In this document: piece after piece, positions 24,897 through 31,655 of the stretch | Layout: each line of letters starts with the position of its first letter | Numbering within the stretch: the stretch's first letter is position 1 | Source: a virus | Virus record (IMG/VR): IMGVR_UViG_3300044629_000661 | Location: 1 to 51,931 of that record | Strand: one strand, 5' to 3' | DNA: 51,931 nt | Position numbers and translations under genes: made by a program | The notes under the pieces: model-generated | The model's input: only the letters and a program-made list of their open reading frames with translations | What the model was told of the DNA's origin: nothing | Database searches by the model: none

Positions 24897-25144
24897 TGCC
24901 GGACTTCAGTTGGGTTGTTGCCGCCACAGTTTTTGTGACGTACTTCTTAATTGATATCCTGTATGCGTTCTACGTGATTTACGTCGGGAAGCGGGCAGCG
25001 GTCAGGGCAGCGATATCCAGCTCGCTTTTGTACAGCCTTGCGGCCTATGGCGTGATCACGTACTCGCAGAACATCATTTACGTGATTCCGCTGGCTATCG
25101 GCGCTTTTTTGGGCACGTATGTCGTGGTGAAGTACATGAAATGA
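24896..25144 (+). CDS. Small integral membrane protein
   Basis: Encodes 82 residues from ATG 24896, which overlaps the previous stop. Three hydrophobic helices are visible: about residues 5-28 (WVVAATVFVTYFLIDILYAF), 39-57 (SSSLLYSLAAYGVITYS) and 61-79 (IIYVIPLAIGAFLGTYVVV). The pattern, including the conserved end I-P-x-x-x-G-A-F-x-G-T-Y, occurs in small membrane proteins of many phages. No function can be given; holin or superinfection roles are possible but unsupported. Confidence 0.75.
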   Translation: MPDFSWVVAATVFVTYFLIDILYAFYVIYVGKRAAVRAAISSSLLYSLAAYGVITYSQNIIYVIPLAIGAFLGTYVVVKYMK

Positions 25145-25365
25145 CCGCTTTGTCCAGAGAAAAGCTTCTAGCGCACGGATTCTGCTGCGGAAACAAATGT
25201 CGAAATTGCCCGTACATCCCAAGGCACGTAGGCGGCAGCAAACAAGTTCAGCCGGTGTGTTTTGCCTGCCAGGGCGAACTTGAGGATATCCGCGGCAAAT
25301 TAATCTGTAAGCAGTGTCACATGATCAACGAAACCTGCTGTGACGGCGGACAATGCTCTAGGTGA
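25141..25365 (+). CDS. Small Cys-rich zinc-binding protein (DUF5522-like N-terminus)
   Basis: Encodes 74 residues; the ATG overlaps the previous stop by 4 bp. The N-terminus LLAHGFCCGNKCRNCPY matches the short domain I know as DUF5522 (G-[FY]-C-C-G-N-x-C-R-x-C-P-Y). Two further CxxC knuckles follow (CFACQ, CKQCH), and a CCDGGQC end. It probably binds one or two zinc ions. Its role is unknown. Confidence 0.7.
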   Translation: MTALSREKLLAHGFCCGNKCRNCPYIPRHVGGSKQVQPVCFACQGELEDIRGKLICKQCHMINETCCDGGQCSR

Positions 25366-25368
25366 CGC

Positions 25369-25725
25369 ATGCTCGACTTTCTGTTCCAGCTACTGCCTGT
25401 CTGGCTTCGGCCGCGCAAAATCCTTGAGATGCGGCAGCGGGCAGGGGAATGGCGCAGAATACGGGCAGAGCACCTAGCCAAAGAACCCGCGTGCGTCGCT
25501 TGTGGCAGGACAAACAGGGCGACAGTGCACCACATTATTCCTGTAAGCGTTTCGCCCGTTTTGGAGTTAGATCCGCACAATTTGGTTACTTTGTGCGACT
25601 ATCCATGCCATTTTGTTTTTGGCCATTTCATGAACTACCATTGCTATAACAACGAAGTCCGGAAAATGGCCAAGGAATACAACAAAGCACTCCACCGGCG
25701 AAAATGCCGTTTAAACAAGCCGTAA
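25369..25725 (+). CDS. HNH endonuclease
   Basis: Encodes 118 residues. CVACGR and the later CDYPCHF supply two pairs of Cys for the structural zinc. VHHIIPVSVSP carries the catalytic HH, NLVTLCDYPCH the N and H of the HNH motif. This is a small stand-alone HNH nuclease of the phage type; such enzymes can be homing endonucleases or help terminase in packaging. Location far from any terminase in this window makes the first more likely, but this is not proven. The basic N-terminal helix (RPRKILEMRQRAGEWRRIRA) may bind DNA. Confidence 0.85.
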   Translation: MLDFLFQLLPVWLRPRKILEMRQRAGEWRRIRAEHLAKEPACVACGRTNRATVHHIIPVSVSPVLELDPHNLVTLCDYPCHFVFGHFMNYHCYNNEVRKMAKEYNKALHRRKCRLNKP

Positions 25726-25730
25726 TATCG

Positions 25731-25760
25731 TTGTGCGACTTATTTGCCGTTTGATACAAT
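25731..25760 (+). promoter_or_regulatory. Sigma70-like promoter
   Basis: TTGTGC (25731-25736) and TACAAT (25755-25760) are separated by 18 bp. They lie in the 68-bp gap after the HNH gene and 34 bp before the next start. This is one of the better bacterial-type promoters in the window. Confidence 0.6.
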
Positions 25761-25793
25761 ACCGTTTACTCGCACAAACTGGAGCTCAAACAT

Positions 25794-26444
25794 ATGTACG
25801 TATCCACTGCGCACGTTTTGCGTCGTTTTGCTCAGAAGATGGCACAATCGCCGGTAAATCTTGACGACCCGATGCATATGTCTCCGGAGGCTCGTGCAAA
25901 ATTTGACGCTTCTGGCGCAGCAGGCGGAGCTGGCGGCGCTGTGCCGGTTGCCCCGACAGAACTTCCTGACGGCACAGCCAACGGCGGTTTTCCGTCGCTG
26001 TCTGCCAAGCCGTCGACCGCCACTCGCATCGAGCAAGCCCGGCAAAGCGGTTTAGCGACGCAGAAAACGCCCTATAGCCAAATTGTGCGTGGCGGGCGGC
26101 AGGCGCTGGAGGCTGGCCGCGACGCTGCTGGACGACTAGGTAACACGCTTTACGACAACGCTGACGTTGTTGGCGGTGGCGTTTTAGGCGCTGGCGCGCT
26201 TTACGCGCTGGCCCGTGCGATGCAATCTGAAGAAGACCGCAAGAAGCGCACACCAATGCTAATGCCGGCTCTCGGCGCAATTGGCGGCGGTGTCGGTCTT
26301 CCCATGCTCATGTCGATGCTCGCGCACAACACTGCGACTGGAAATATCAATAACACGTCGCAGGCCCCCGCGCAGGCTGGTGGTGGCTTGAACCCCAGCA
26401 ATATGGGCCCTTCCGGCCCGCGATCGCCAGTTATGCCGGCGTAA
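25794..26444 (+). CDS. Gly/Ala-rich virion-like protein with RRFAQKMA start
   Basis: Encodes 216 residues. The N-terminus MYVSTAHVLRRFAQKMAQSP places F12-A-Q-K-M-A as in the FGEKLA motif of other genes here. A low-complexity Ala/Gly/Pro region is followed by a helical Arg/Ala segment (RQALEAGRDAAGRLGNTLYD) and two hydrophobic Gly-rich segments (about 123-140 and 157-178). The end is Asn/Gly/Pro-rich. This is the same architecture as the proteins at 767, 2443 and 10204. A virion or ejected-protein role is inferred from that similarity only. Confidence 0.7.
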   Translation: MYVSTAHVLRRFAQKMAQSPVNLDDPMHMSPEARAKFDASGAAGGAGGAVPVAPTELPDGTANGGFPSLSAKPSTATRIEQARQSGLATQKTPYSQIVRGGRQALEAGRDAAGRLGNTLYDNADVVGGGVLGAGALYALARAMQSEEDRKKRTPMLMPALGAIGGGVGLPMLMSMLAHNTATGNINNTSQAPAQAGGGLNPSNMGPSGPRSPVMPA

Positions 26445-26467
26445 TTAATTAAATACAACGGCGGCAA

Positions 26468-26746
26468 ATGCTTAAGACGGAGTCAATCCGGTCCTTTATC
26501 GCATTGCTGCTTTTCGTATTTCTAATGACCGCGTTGGCTGACGTCATAATCGTCGTCTATACGCGAGCGCTATCAAACCGCGATGTCGTGCTGGCCGTGT
26601 CGATGGCAATGGCTATATCACTGACTCGCGGCATCAACGTCTTGTTCTTAACGCGGCAGCCGAGCGGTTGGCGCACGGGATTTGTACAATTAGCGAGTGC
26701 GCTTGGTATGGGCTGCGGCACTTGGCTGGGTCTTTTGCTGTACTAA
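26468..26746 (+). CDS. Small membrane protein
   Basis: Encodes 92 residues. Three hydrophobic segments are visible: about 10-32 (FIALLLFVFLMTALADVIIV), 39-58 (DVVLAVSMAMAISLT) and 70-90 (VQLASALGMGCGTWLGLLLY). GC content and length suit a phage membrane protein. No motif points to a function. It is the last gene before a perfect terminator hairpin. Confidence 0.7.
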   Translation: MLKTESIRSFIALLLFVFLMTALADVIIVVYTRALSNRDVVLAVSMAMAISLTRGINVLFLTRQPSGWRTGFVQLASALGMGCGTWLGLLLY

Positions 26747-26762
26747 TCAGCAGCGCATTTTT

Positions 26763-26776
26763 GACCAAAATTGGTC
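26763..26776. other. Short hairpin GACCAA/TTGGTC
   Basis: GACCAA and TTGGTC are separated by AA just upstream of the terminator. With so small a loop only four or five pairs would form. It could be a protein-binding site or part of the RNA 3' end structure. Confidence 0.35.
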
Positions 26777-26778
26777 GG

Positions 26779-26818
26779 AAAGCCGCGAAGCTAACGCTTC
26801 GCGGCTTTCTCTCTTTTC
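26779..26818 (+). terminator. Intrinsic terminator
   Basis: AAAGCCGCGAAGC (26779-26791) pairs perfectly over 13 bp with GCTTCGCGGCTTT (26796-26808), with loop TAAC. A C/T-rich tail CTCTCTTTTC follows. This is a strong rho-independent terminator and closes the unit that began near 24500 or 25760. Confidence 0.92.
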
Positions 26819-26860
26819 ATAAGTGGTTGCTCATGCTGTAATGCTGATAGCGGCTTTTTG

Positions 26861-26866
26861 TATACT
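26861..26866 (+). promoter_or_regulatory. TATACT -10 candidate
   Basis: TATACT lies 18 bp before the GTG of the cupin gene and directly follows a strong terminator, so transcription must restart here. No -35 with good spacing is visible. Confidence 0.4.
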
Positions 26867-26884
26867 TGATCGGAGGTAAAACTC

Positions 26885-27298
26885 GTGGCAGAAGTCCAGA
26901 AGCGATTCATTTTAAACGCCGAGCAGCGGACGTACGTCGAGAAGAAGTGGGGCTACGAGGACTGGATCTGGAACGGCCGATATTGCGGCAAAAAGCTGTT
27001 TATCGAAAAGAACAAGGAATGCAGTTTTCACTACCATCGGGTTAAAGACGAGGTGATGTATCTGGAGCGCGGCAAAGTCCTGCTGACGTACGGCTGGGAC
27101 GAGGACCTAGACAATGCCGCGACACTCGTTTTGACGCCCGACATGGCGTTTCACATTCCGCCAGGTATGTGGCACAAGTTTAAGGGTCTAGAAGAGTCGA
27201 TGCTGTTTGAGTTCAGCACGCACCACTCCGATAAAGACGTTGTAAGACTCGGTGACGAGGTTAATGATGCCGAAGAGCGTAGCGGGGCTGATTCTTGA
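26885..27298 (+). CDS. Cupin, mannose-6-phosphate isomerase-like
   Basis: Encodes 137 residues from GTG with CGGAGG upstream. The fold is a single cupin barrel: EKKWGYEDWIWN, then FHYHRVKDEVMYLERGKVLL (metal-binding HYH...E motif), HIPPGMWHKFKGLEESMLFE (second motif with P-P-G-M-W-H), and FSTHHSDKDVVRL, as in the type II isomerase domain of mannose-6-phosphate isomerase/GMP enzymes and related sugar epimerases. It likely binds a sugar phosphate or nucleotide sugar, in line with the glycan genes on both sides. The next gene's start lies inside its last 32 bp. Confidence 0.8.
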   Translation: MAEVQKRFILNAEQRTYVEKKWGYEDWIWNGRYCGKKLFIEKNKECSFHYHRVKDEVMYLERGKVLLTYGWDEDLDNAATLVLTPDMAFHIPPGMWHKFKGLEESMLFEFSTHHSDKDVVRLGDEVNDAEERSGADS

Positions 27299-29471
27299 GC
27301 GGGTGCGCGGGCGCGAGCTAATTAAGCGCGCCGTTGGCGAACCGCCCGCATTAGATCAATCTACGGCACAACCTCAAAAGCCGGTTTGGGATAATCCGGA
27401 CGTTACTCCCGCCGGAATGCCTAAGCTGCCAGAGCCGATACCGTCGCCAAAGCTGCAAATACCGAACGTAATTAAACCGGCTGTACGCCCCTCGCCGGCG
27501 TCTACGACTCCGCCGGCTACGCCTGTGCCGCAGCAAGCCACGGCACCGCGGGATCTGCCGCCAGCGCAAACACCGCAAATTGCGCCCGCACCCGCGCAAA
27601 CAGCGCTCGCAGCGCCCGCTTCCGCGCCGCCAACCGCGGAGCCAGCGCCGTCACCGGTTGCGGCAGAGCCGACAGCGGCGGTAGCGGAGCCTGCAGCAAA
27701 GCCTACTCCGCAGCAGACTGCGTCGCCGCCTGAAACAGACGTAGATCCTGCGCCGTATATGGCCAAGTTGCGAAATAAAAACGCTACGCCGCAGGAGCTT
27801 GAGTCAGTCAGAGCAGATTACGTTAAAAAATTCGCCGAAACGAAGGGCAATAGCATAGACCCAAAACTGCTCGCGTCTATGGACGCGTGGGCTAAAGACC
27901 CCACGTCAGCAGAAGCGCAAATGGCGAATGACAACGGGTTCAAGGCGCTGCTAGATTCAGAGCTCGCCAAAAATCCGGACGTCACACCTGACATGTTTGG
28001 TCAAATTATAGGTCAGGTGTATGACGTGTGGAACAACATGGACGGCATGAGCAAGATGGGGCTCATGATTGGCGTACCGGCGGCAATGATTGGCCTCCTC
28101 GGCGGTAATGGTATTTCAATGCTTATCGGCGCACTTGGCTTGGGCGTCGCTGGCGCTGGCAGTGGTTTGTTTGGATCAACTGCGCAGCAATTTACAAATG
28201 ACGCGGGCAGCTATTTGGGCTCGATGACGGGCATGCCGGATAATAATGCAGCTCCGGCGCAACCTGCTGCTTCAACCCCGGCCGTGCCGCCAGCGACCGC
28301 TGCGCAGGAGTCCCAAGCCCCCGCACCTGCGGCCACGGCGGCGACGCCAACATCTGCGTCCCCCGGTAATTTAATTCAGCAGTTACAACAAGATCCCGAC
28401 GGCGTGTTTTCTGCGGCCATTAAAAGTGATATTGCGACGCAAAAAGAATTATTGGGTTATCTGTTTGATTTACCAAAAGCTCAAGCAGACGCTATATACG
28501 CGCGGCTGTCTGATAAGAATAAGCGGCAATTTTTAGACGCATTACATGGTTGGTCAGGATATGGAGTGGGTAAAAGTATGAAACGTGACAATGATTTACA
28601 GCGGTTCCGGAGTTGGTTTCCAAAAAATGCAGCAATAAACATCATGCGTAAAGCCGCGCGCTGCTGGGCCGGTTACGAACCAGTGCCGGGCGCCAAAGCG
28701 TATTCTGAGGGTTCTTGCCGACCTAAGGGCAGTAAGAAGACGCAGAAAGAAGTGGCGCAGGGCAAAAAGCACGAAGAGAAAAAAGCGTACGGCCCGAAGC
28801 CGACCCCCGGCGCGAATCCGTACAACAATCCGGATTTTAATCAAAAAGGCGAGTATGTCGGCTCTTACAGTGCTGTGCCGTTTGATTCCGCCCACGCAAG
28901 ACAGTGGCTTGGCTTGCCGGCTGAAGATAAACGTACAGACATGCAGGTATGGGACTTATTGAAAAAGACGTACCGCAACCAGCATTGGCCGCACGAAGGC
29001 GTACGCGACGAATTTGCCGAGTATTACAAGCGACAGATGCCCGCGCCGCCCAGAGAGCCTGTTCGCCGCGGTCCGCGTACGGCGCAGCCCGCGCCCGTTA
29101 CTCCGGCGCAGCCGCCTGAACCGCAGCCGCAACAGGTCGCTAAACCCGCAGCGCCTGTTACGTCTCCCGCGCCTAAAACGCCGGCTGCCGCGACAGCGCC
29201 AAGGCCGCAAACTCCGGTAACATCGCCATCCGCCACGCCGCCCTCGAGCAGCTCGCCGTACTCCAGACCGACAATGTCGCAAATGCCGCCGACGTCTCAG
29301 GTCAGGCCGCGTGGACCGGCGGGAATTAACCCGCAAACCGGCAGCAGCTTACCCGGCGGTATTAAACTGCCGCAAGTAGGCGGAGCCGGAAAACCGGCCG
29401 GTCCGGCGGGTATTAATCCTAACTCCGGCAGTAAACTACCCAGCTTGCCGATTCCCGGCTTCGGCCGATAA
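27267..29471 (+). CDS. Long modular virion-like protein with Cys-Trp-Gly-Tyr module
   Basis: Encodes 734 residues from ATG 27267; adjacent ATG 27264 is also possible, both after GACGAGG. After a short basic start comes a Pro/Ala-rich linker (about 30-165), a helical part, hydrophobic Gly-rich segments (about 265-305), another Pro/Ala linker, then a module near residues 440-595: RFRSWFPKNAAINIMRKAA, RCWAGYEPVPGAKAYSEGSC and RPKGSKKTQKE, followed by W-rich sequence. The RCW-x-GYEPVPG segment occurs in many large phages and some giant viruses. The end holds a duplicated GPAGINPxxGSxLP. It resembles the 10204 protein in build. A virion role is inferred. Confidence 0.75.
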   Translation: MPKSVAGLILERVRGRELIKRAVGEPPALDQSTAQPQKPVWDNPDVTPAGMPKLPEPIPSPKLQIPNVIKPAVRPSPASTTPPATPVPQQATAPRDLPPAQTPQIAPAPAQTALAAPASAPPTAEPAPSPVAAEPTAAVAEPAAKPTPQQTASPPETDVDPAPYMAKLRNKNATPQELESVRADYVKKFAETKGNSIDPKLLASMDAWAKDPTSAEAQMANDNGFKALLDSELAKNPDVTPDMFGQIIGQVYDVWNNMDGMSKMGLMIGVPAAMIGLLGGNGISMLIGALGLGVAGAGSGLFGSTAQQFTNDAGSYLGSMTGMPDNNAAPAQPAASTPAVPPATAAQESQAPAPAATAATPTSASPGNLIQQLQQDPDGVFSAAIKSDIATQKELLGYLFDLPKAQADAIYARLSDKNKRQFLDALHGWSGYGVGKSMKRDNDLQRFRSWFPKNAAINIMRKAARCWAGYEPVPGAKAYSEGSCRPKGSKKTQKEVAQGKKHEEKKAYGPKPTPGANPYNNPDFNQKGEYVGSYSAVPFDSAHARQWLGLPAEDKRTDMQVWDLLKKTYRNQHWPHEGVRDEFAEYYKRQMPAPPREPVRRGPRTAQPAPVTPAQPPEPQPQQVAKPAAPVTSPAPKTPAAATAPRPQTPVTSPSATPPSSSSPYSRPTMSQMPPTSQVRPRGPAGINPQTGSSLPGGIKLPQVGGAGKPAGPAGINPNSGSKLPSLPIPGFGR

Positions 29472-29489
29472 TTTCAGGATGCATGCTAT

Positions 29490-30203
29490 ATGGCTAAAGC
29501 ACCTAAACGTACAGCAAACAAATCCGCTCGCCGACAAGCCCGCAAACAGGAACGAAAAGAAAAACAGGACGGTAATGTATATACGCCAGTAGAATTCTCG
29601 CCGCGCACGAAAGCGCAAAAAACAGCGTTAGAACTCATTGCCAATAACGACATCAGCTTTCTTCTTGGGTCTGCGGGTTCTGGCAAAACGTTCCTGGCTA
29701 TGGCATACGCCATTAATCAGGTTCTCACCAAGCAGGTTGAAAAGATTGTCCTCACGCGGCCGATCGTAGAGGCCGGCGAGAAGCTGGGTTTTTTGCCCGG
29801 CACATTCGGCGAGAAGGTAAATCCGTACATGCAGCCGCTGTACGACACGATGGAAATTATGCTCGGCAGGCAGGGCGCCAAGCGCGAGATCATCAACAAA
29901 TCTGTTGTGCTCGCTCCGCTGTGCTATATGCGTGGGCGTACGTTCAACGACGCTATTTGCATTTTCGATGAGGCTCAAAACGCCACGTACTCCCAGCTTA
30001 AATTGTTCCTGACGCGATTTGGCGCAAACACCAAAGTCATCGTCACAGGCGACCCGGCGCAAAGCGACCTTTACGACAAAGTTGTGGCTTTGACGCAGGT
30101 TACTCAGCGGCTACACGACATTTCCGGTATTGGCGTATTTGAATTTGCCAATAGCGACGTCGTGCGCCACCCGCTTGTCGGCAAAATACTCAATCGGCTG
30201 TAA
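29490..30203 (+). CDS. phoH: PhoH-like ATPase
   Basis: Encodes 237 residues. A basic Lys/Arg/Gln-rich N-terminus (1-30) precedes a PhoH domain: LLGSAGSGKTFLAMAYAI (Walker A, K66), IVLTRPIVEAGEKLGFLPG, CYMRGRTFNDAICIFDEAQN (Walker B), and VIVTGDPAQSDL (sensor). PhoH proteins are P-loop NTPases related to superfamily-1 helicases and are very common in marine and large phages. RNA remodelling during infection is the usual suggestion. The length is typical of phage forms. It follows the modular protein by 18 bp. Confidence 0.92.
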   Translation: MAKAPKRTANKSARRQARKQERKEKQDGNVYTPVEFSPRTKAQKTALELIANNDISFLLGSAGSGKTFLAMAYAINQVLTKQVEKIVLTRPIVEAGEKLGFLPGTFGEKVNPYMQPLYDTMEIMLGRQGAKREIINKSVVLAPLCYMRGRTFNDAICIFDEAQNATYSQLKLFLTRFGANTKVIVTGDPAQSDLYDKVVALTQVTQRLHDISGIGVFEFANSDVVRHPLVGKILNRL

Positions 30204-30209
30204 ACAGAC

Positions 30210-30238
30210 TTGCGTCCTGTTTTTGACCGGGGTATATT
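30210..30238 (+). promoter_or_regulatory. Sigma70-like promoter
   Basis: TTGCGT (30210-30215) and TATATT (30233-30238) are separated by exactly 17 bp. Transcription would start near 30245, which makes the downstream ATG at 30275, not the GTG at 30245, the likely start of the ferritin-like gene. Confidence 0.6.
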
Positions 30239-30274
30239 CGGCCAGTGCAAATCCACGCCCACGCGAGATTTAAC

Positions 30275-30718
30275 ATGCAACTGGCTGACCTGATCGCGCT
30301 GTTAAATAACGATCTGAAAAACGAGTGGAAGCATTTCAGCTTCTACCTCTATCACGCGAGTGCTATTACCGGCCTGCACGCGCACGAGTATAAGGAATTC
30401 TTACTCGAGCAGGCCGCTAGTGAGATGAAGCATGTTAGCCAGTTTTCAGACATGCTTACAGGCCTCGGCACTGTCCCGACGGTGGAGTGCAATCAATTCC
30501 CTTTACTAACCGATGCGCGCGAAATCCTCCAATACGCCTGCGACATGGAAGCGGAAGTTGTTCAGAATTACACGCAGCGCATTGCGCAGCTTGAAGAAAT
30601 TAAGAACAGCGCCGAAACGGCAGCGCACAAAAAGTGGATCGAGATTTTTCTCGAGAAGCAGATCGAGGACAGTCGGCAGGATCTTGATCACATCCGCCAA
30701 ATCCTAAAAGGAGTCTGA
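30275..30718 (+). CDS. Ferritin-like diiron protein
   Basis: Encodes 147 residues from ATG 30275. Four long helices are apparent. Probable metal ligands: Glu in LNNDLKNEWKHFSFY, Glu and His in EQAASEMKHVSQF (E-x-x-H), Glu in DMEAEVVQNY, and Glu/Asp/His in EKQIEDSRQDLDHI. This is the bacterioferritin/ferritin-like four-helix pattern. It could store or detoxify iron, or oxidise it to limit oxidative damage. It has its own promoter and is followed by a 272-bp non-coding, highly structured gap. Confidence 0.8.
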   Translation: MQLADLIALLNNDLKNEWKHFSFYLYHASAITGLHAHEYKEFLLEQAASEMKHVSQFSDMLTGLGTVPTVECNQFPLLTDAREILQYACDMEAEVVQNYTQRIAQLEEIKNSAETAAHKKWIEIFLEKQIEDSRQDLDHIRQILKGV

Positions 30719-30719
30719 A

Positions 30720-30945
30720 TTTCGCAGGAGAGTCGCACGGACGGCGGCTATGCGCGTTACTCCCTCGCGCGCTTGCTTTAGTCTCTGCGAGTTCCGGTTC
30801 TCGATCGACCGGAATTGCACCGCATCGGAACAGCCGCGGTGCCGAACGCTGGTTGCCGGGTTTTCAGCAGAATCCGACTGCCCCTTTCGCCCCTACGTAA
30901 AACGAGCACAAGTAGGCCACGAGCGGGCTTACTGCCAGCGTTCAG
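30720..30945 (+). ncRNA. Candidate structured non-coding RNA A
   Basis: The 272 bp between the ferritin-like gene and 30991 lack a credible gene but hold several helices in nested and consecutive order. TCGCAG (30722-30727) plus AGA (30729-30731) pairs with TCTCTGCGA (30782-30790), enclosing GCGCG/CGCGC (30752-30756, 30766-30770). TTCCGGT/ACCGGAA follows (30792-30798, 30808-30814). Then GCACCGC/GCGGTGC (30817-30823, 30836-30842). Then GAACGCTGG/CCAGCGTTC, 9 bp perfect (30844-30852, 30935-30943), enclosing CCTAC/GTAGG (30892-30896, 30912-30916). It could be a stand-alone RNA or a leader of the next gene. No known family is recognised. Confidence 0.45.
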
Positions 30946-30990
30946 CCTGCTGCAATTAACATCGCGGTTTTGTAACACAAGGAGATAGCC

Positions 30991-31329
30991 ATGGCCGGTT
31001 CTATGGAATACATAACAAGCCTCAAGTCAATTTTCGGGGATAGCGCTGAAATCACCGGCAACGGCCCCGACGCAGTCCTGACGTTCAAACCTGCGGAAAC
31101 AGGCCACGGCGGTTTCGCAAGCCCGGAGAGCGCGCGACCTGAAGCGTTGCTGCTGGCGCTGCTGCAGAAGGCTTACGACGTCCAGTGCATTACTCCGACG
31201 CGCGCAATGGAAGTAAACAAGTCAGTTGTCCTTGCGACAAAGACGCCTGGGCAGGTTACTGGCGAGCAATACATTATTCGAATTTTCTCGAGCAGCGCTT
31301 TTGAAGGCATCAGCCCTGACATGGTGTGA
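30991..31329 (+). CDS. Hypothetical protein
   Basis: Encodes 112 residues with ACAAGGAGATAG before the ATG. It is soluble, with mixed alpha/beta character: MEYITSLKSIFGDSAEITGN at the start, then a helix around ARPEALLLALLQKAYDVQC, then strands (NKSVVLATKTPG, EQYIIRIFSSSAF). No motif is recognised. The long structured leader in front of it may control its expression. It is followed by the broken sugar-mutase gene. Confidence 0.65.
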   Translation: MAGSMEYITSLKSIFGDSAEITGNGPDAVLTFKPAETGHGGFASPESARPEALLLALLQKAYDVQCITPTRAMEVNKSVVLATKTPGQVTGEQYIIRIFSSSAFEGISPDMV

Positions 31330-31341
31330 GCGTAGCGCGGC

Positions 31342-31647
31342 ATGTACGATTATCTGATCGTCGGCGCCGGTTTATTCGGTGCCGTGTTTGCCGAGCAGGC
31401 GATGTCTCGCGGTAAAAAGGTTCTAGTAATAGACCGCCGCGAGCACATCGCCGGCAATTGCTATACAGAGCAGCGCCACGGAATCGAGGCGCACGTCTAC
31501 GGCCCGCACATCTTTCACACCAACAGCGACAAGATCTGGAATTACGCCAGGCAGTTTGGCCGAGTACCGATATTACGACACGCATCAAGTTGTGGGCAGC
31601 GCGCTTGCAGCTGTTGCTGGCGTTGTGACGTAATTTGTAAAGAGTAA
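31342..31647 (+). pseudogene. glf: UDP-galactopyranose mutase fragment
   Basis: The first 75 residues are clearly UDP-galactopyranose mutase: MYDYLIVGAGLFGAVFAEQA is the FAD-binding Rossmann start, KKVLVIDRREHIAGNCYTEQ follows, then YGPHIFHTNSDKIWNYARQF. A full enzyme has about 370-390 residues. Here the similarity ends near base 31565 and the frame runs on into Cys-rich nonsense to a stop at 31647. The flavin- and substrate-binding remainder is absent. This is a truncated remnant, probably left when the downstream methyltransferase-GT fusion was inserted. A short FAD-binding peptide could still be made, but without activity. Confidence 0.85.
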
Positions 31648-31655
31648 AACAAAAC

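Noticed and set aside
30720-30945. RNase P or SRP RNA
   Set aside because: Conserved cores of both RNAs are absent.
30750-30959. 69-residue ORF in the structured gap
   Set aside because: Cys/Arg-rich nonsense without a ribosome site; the base pairing explains the DNA better.
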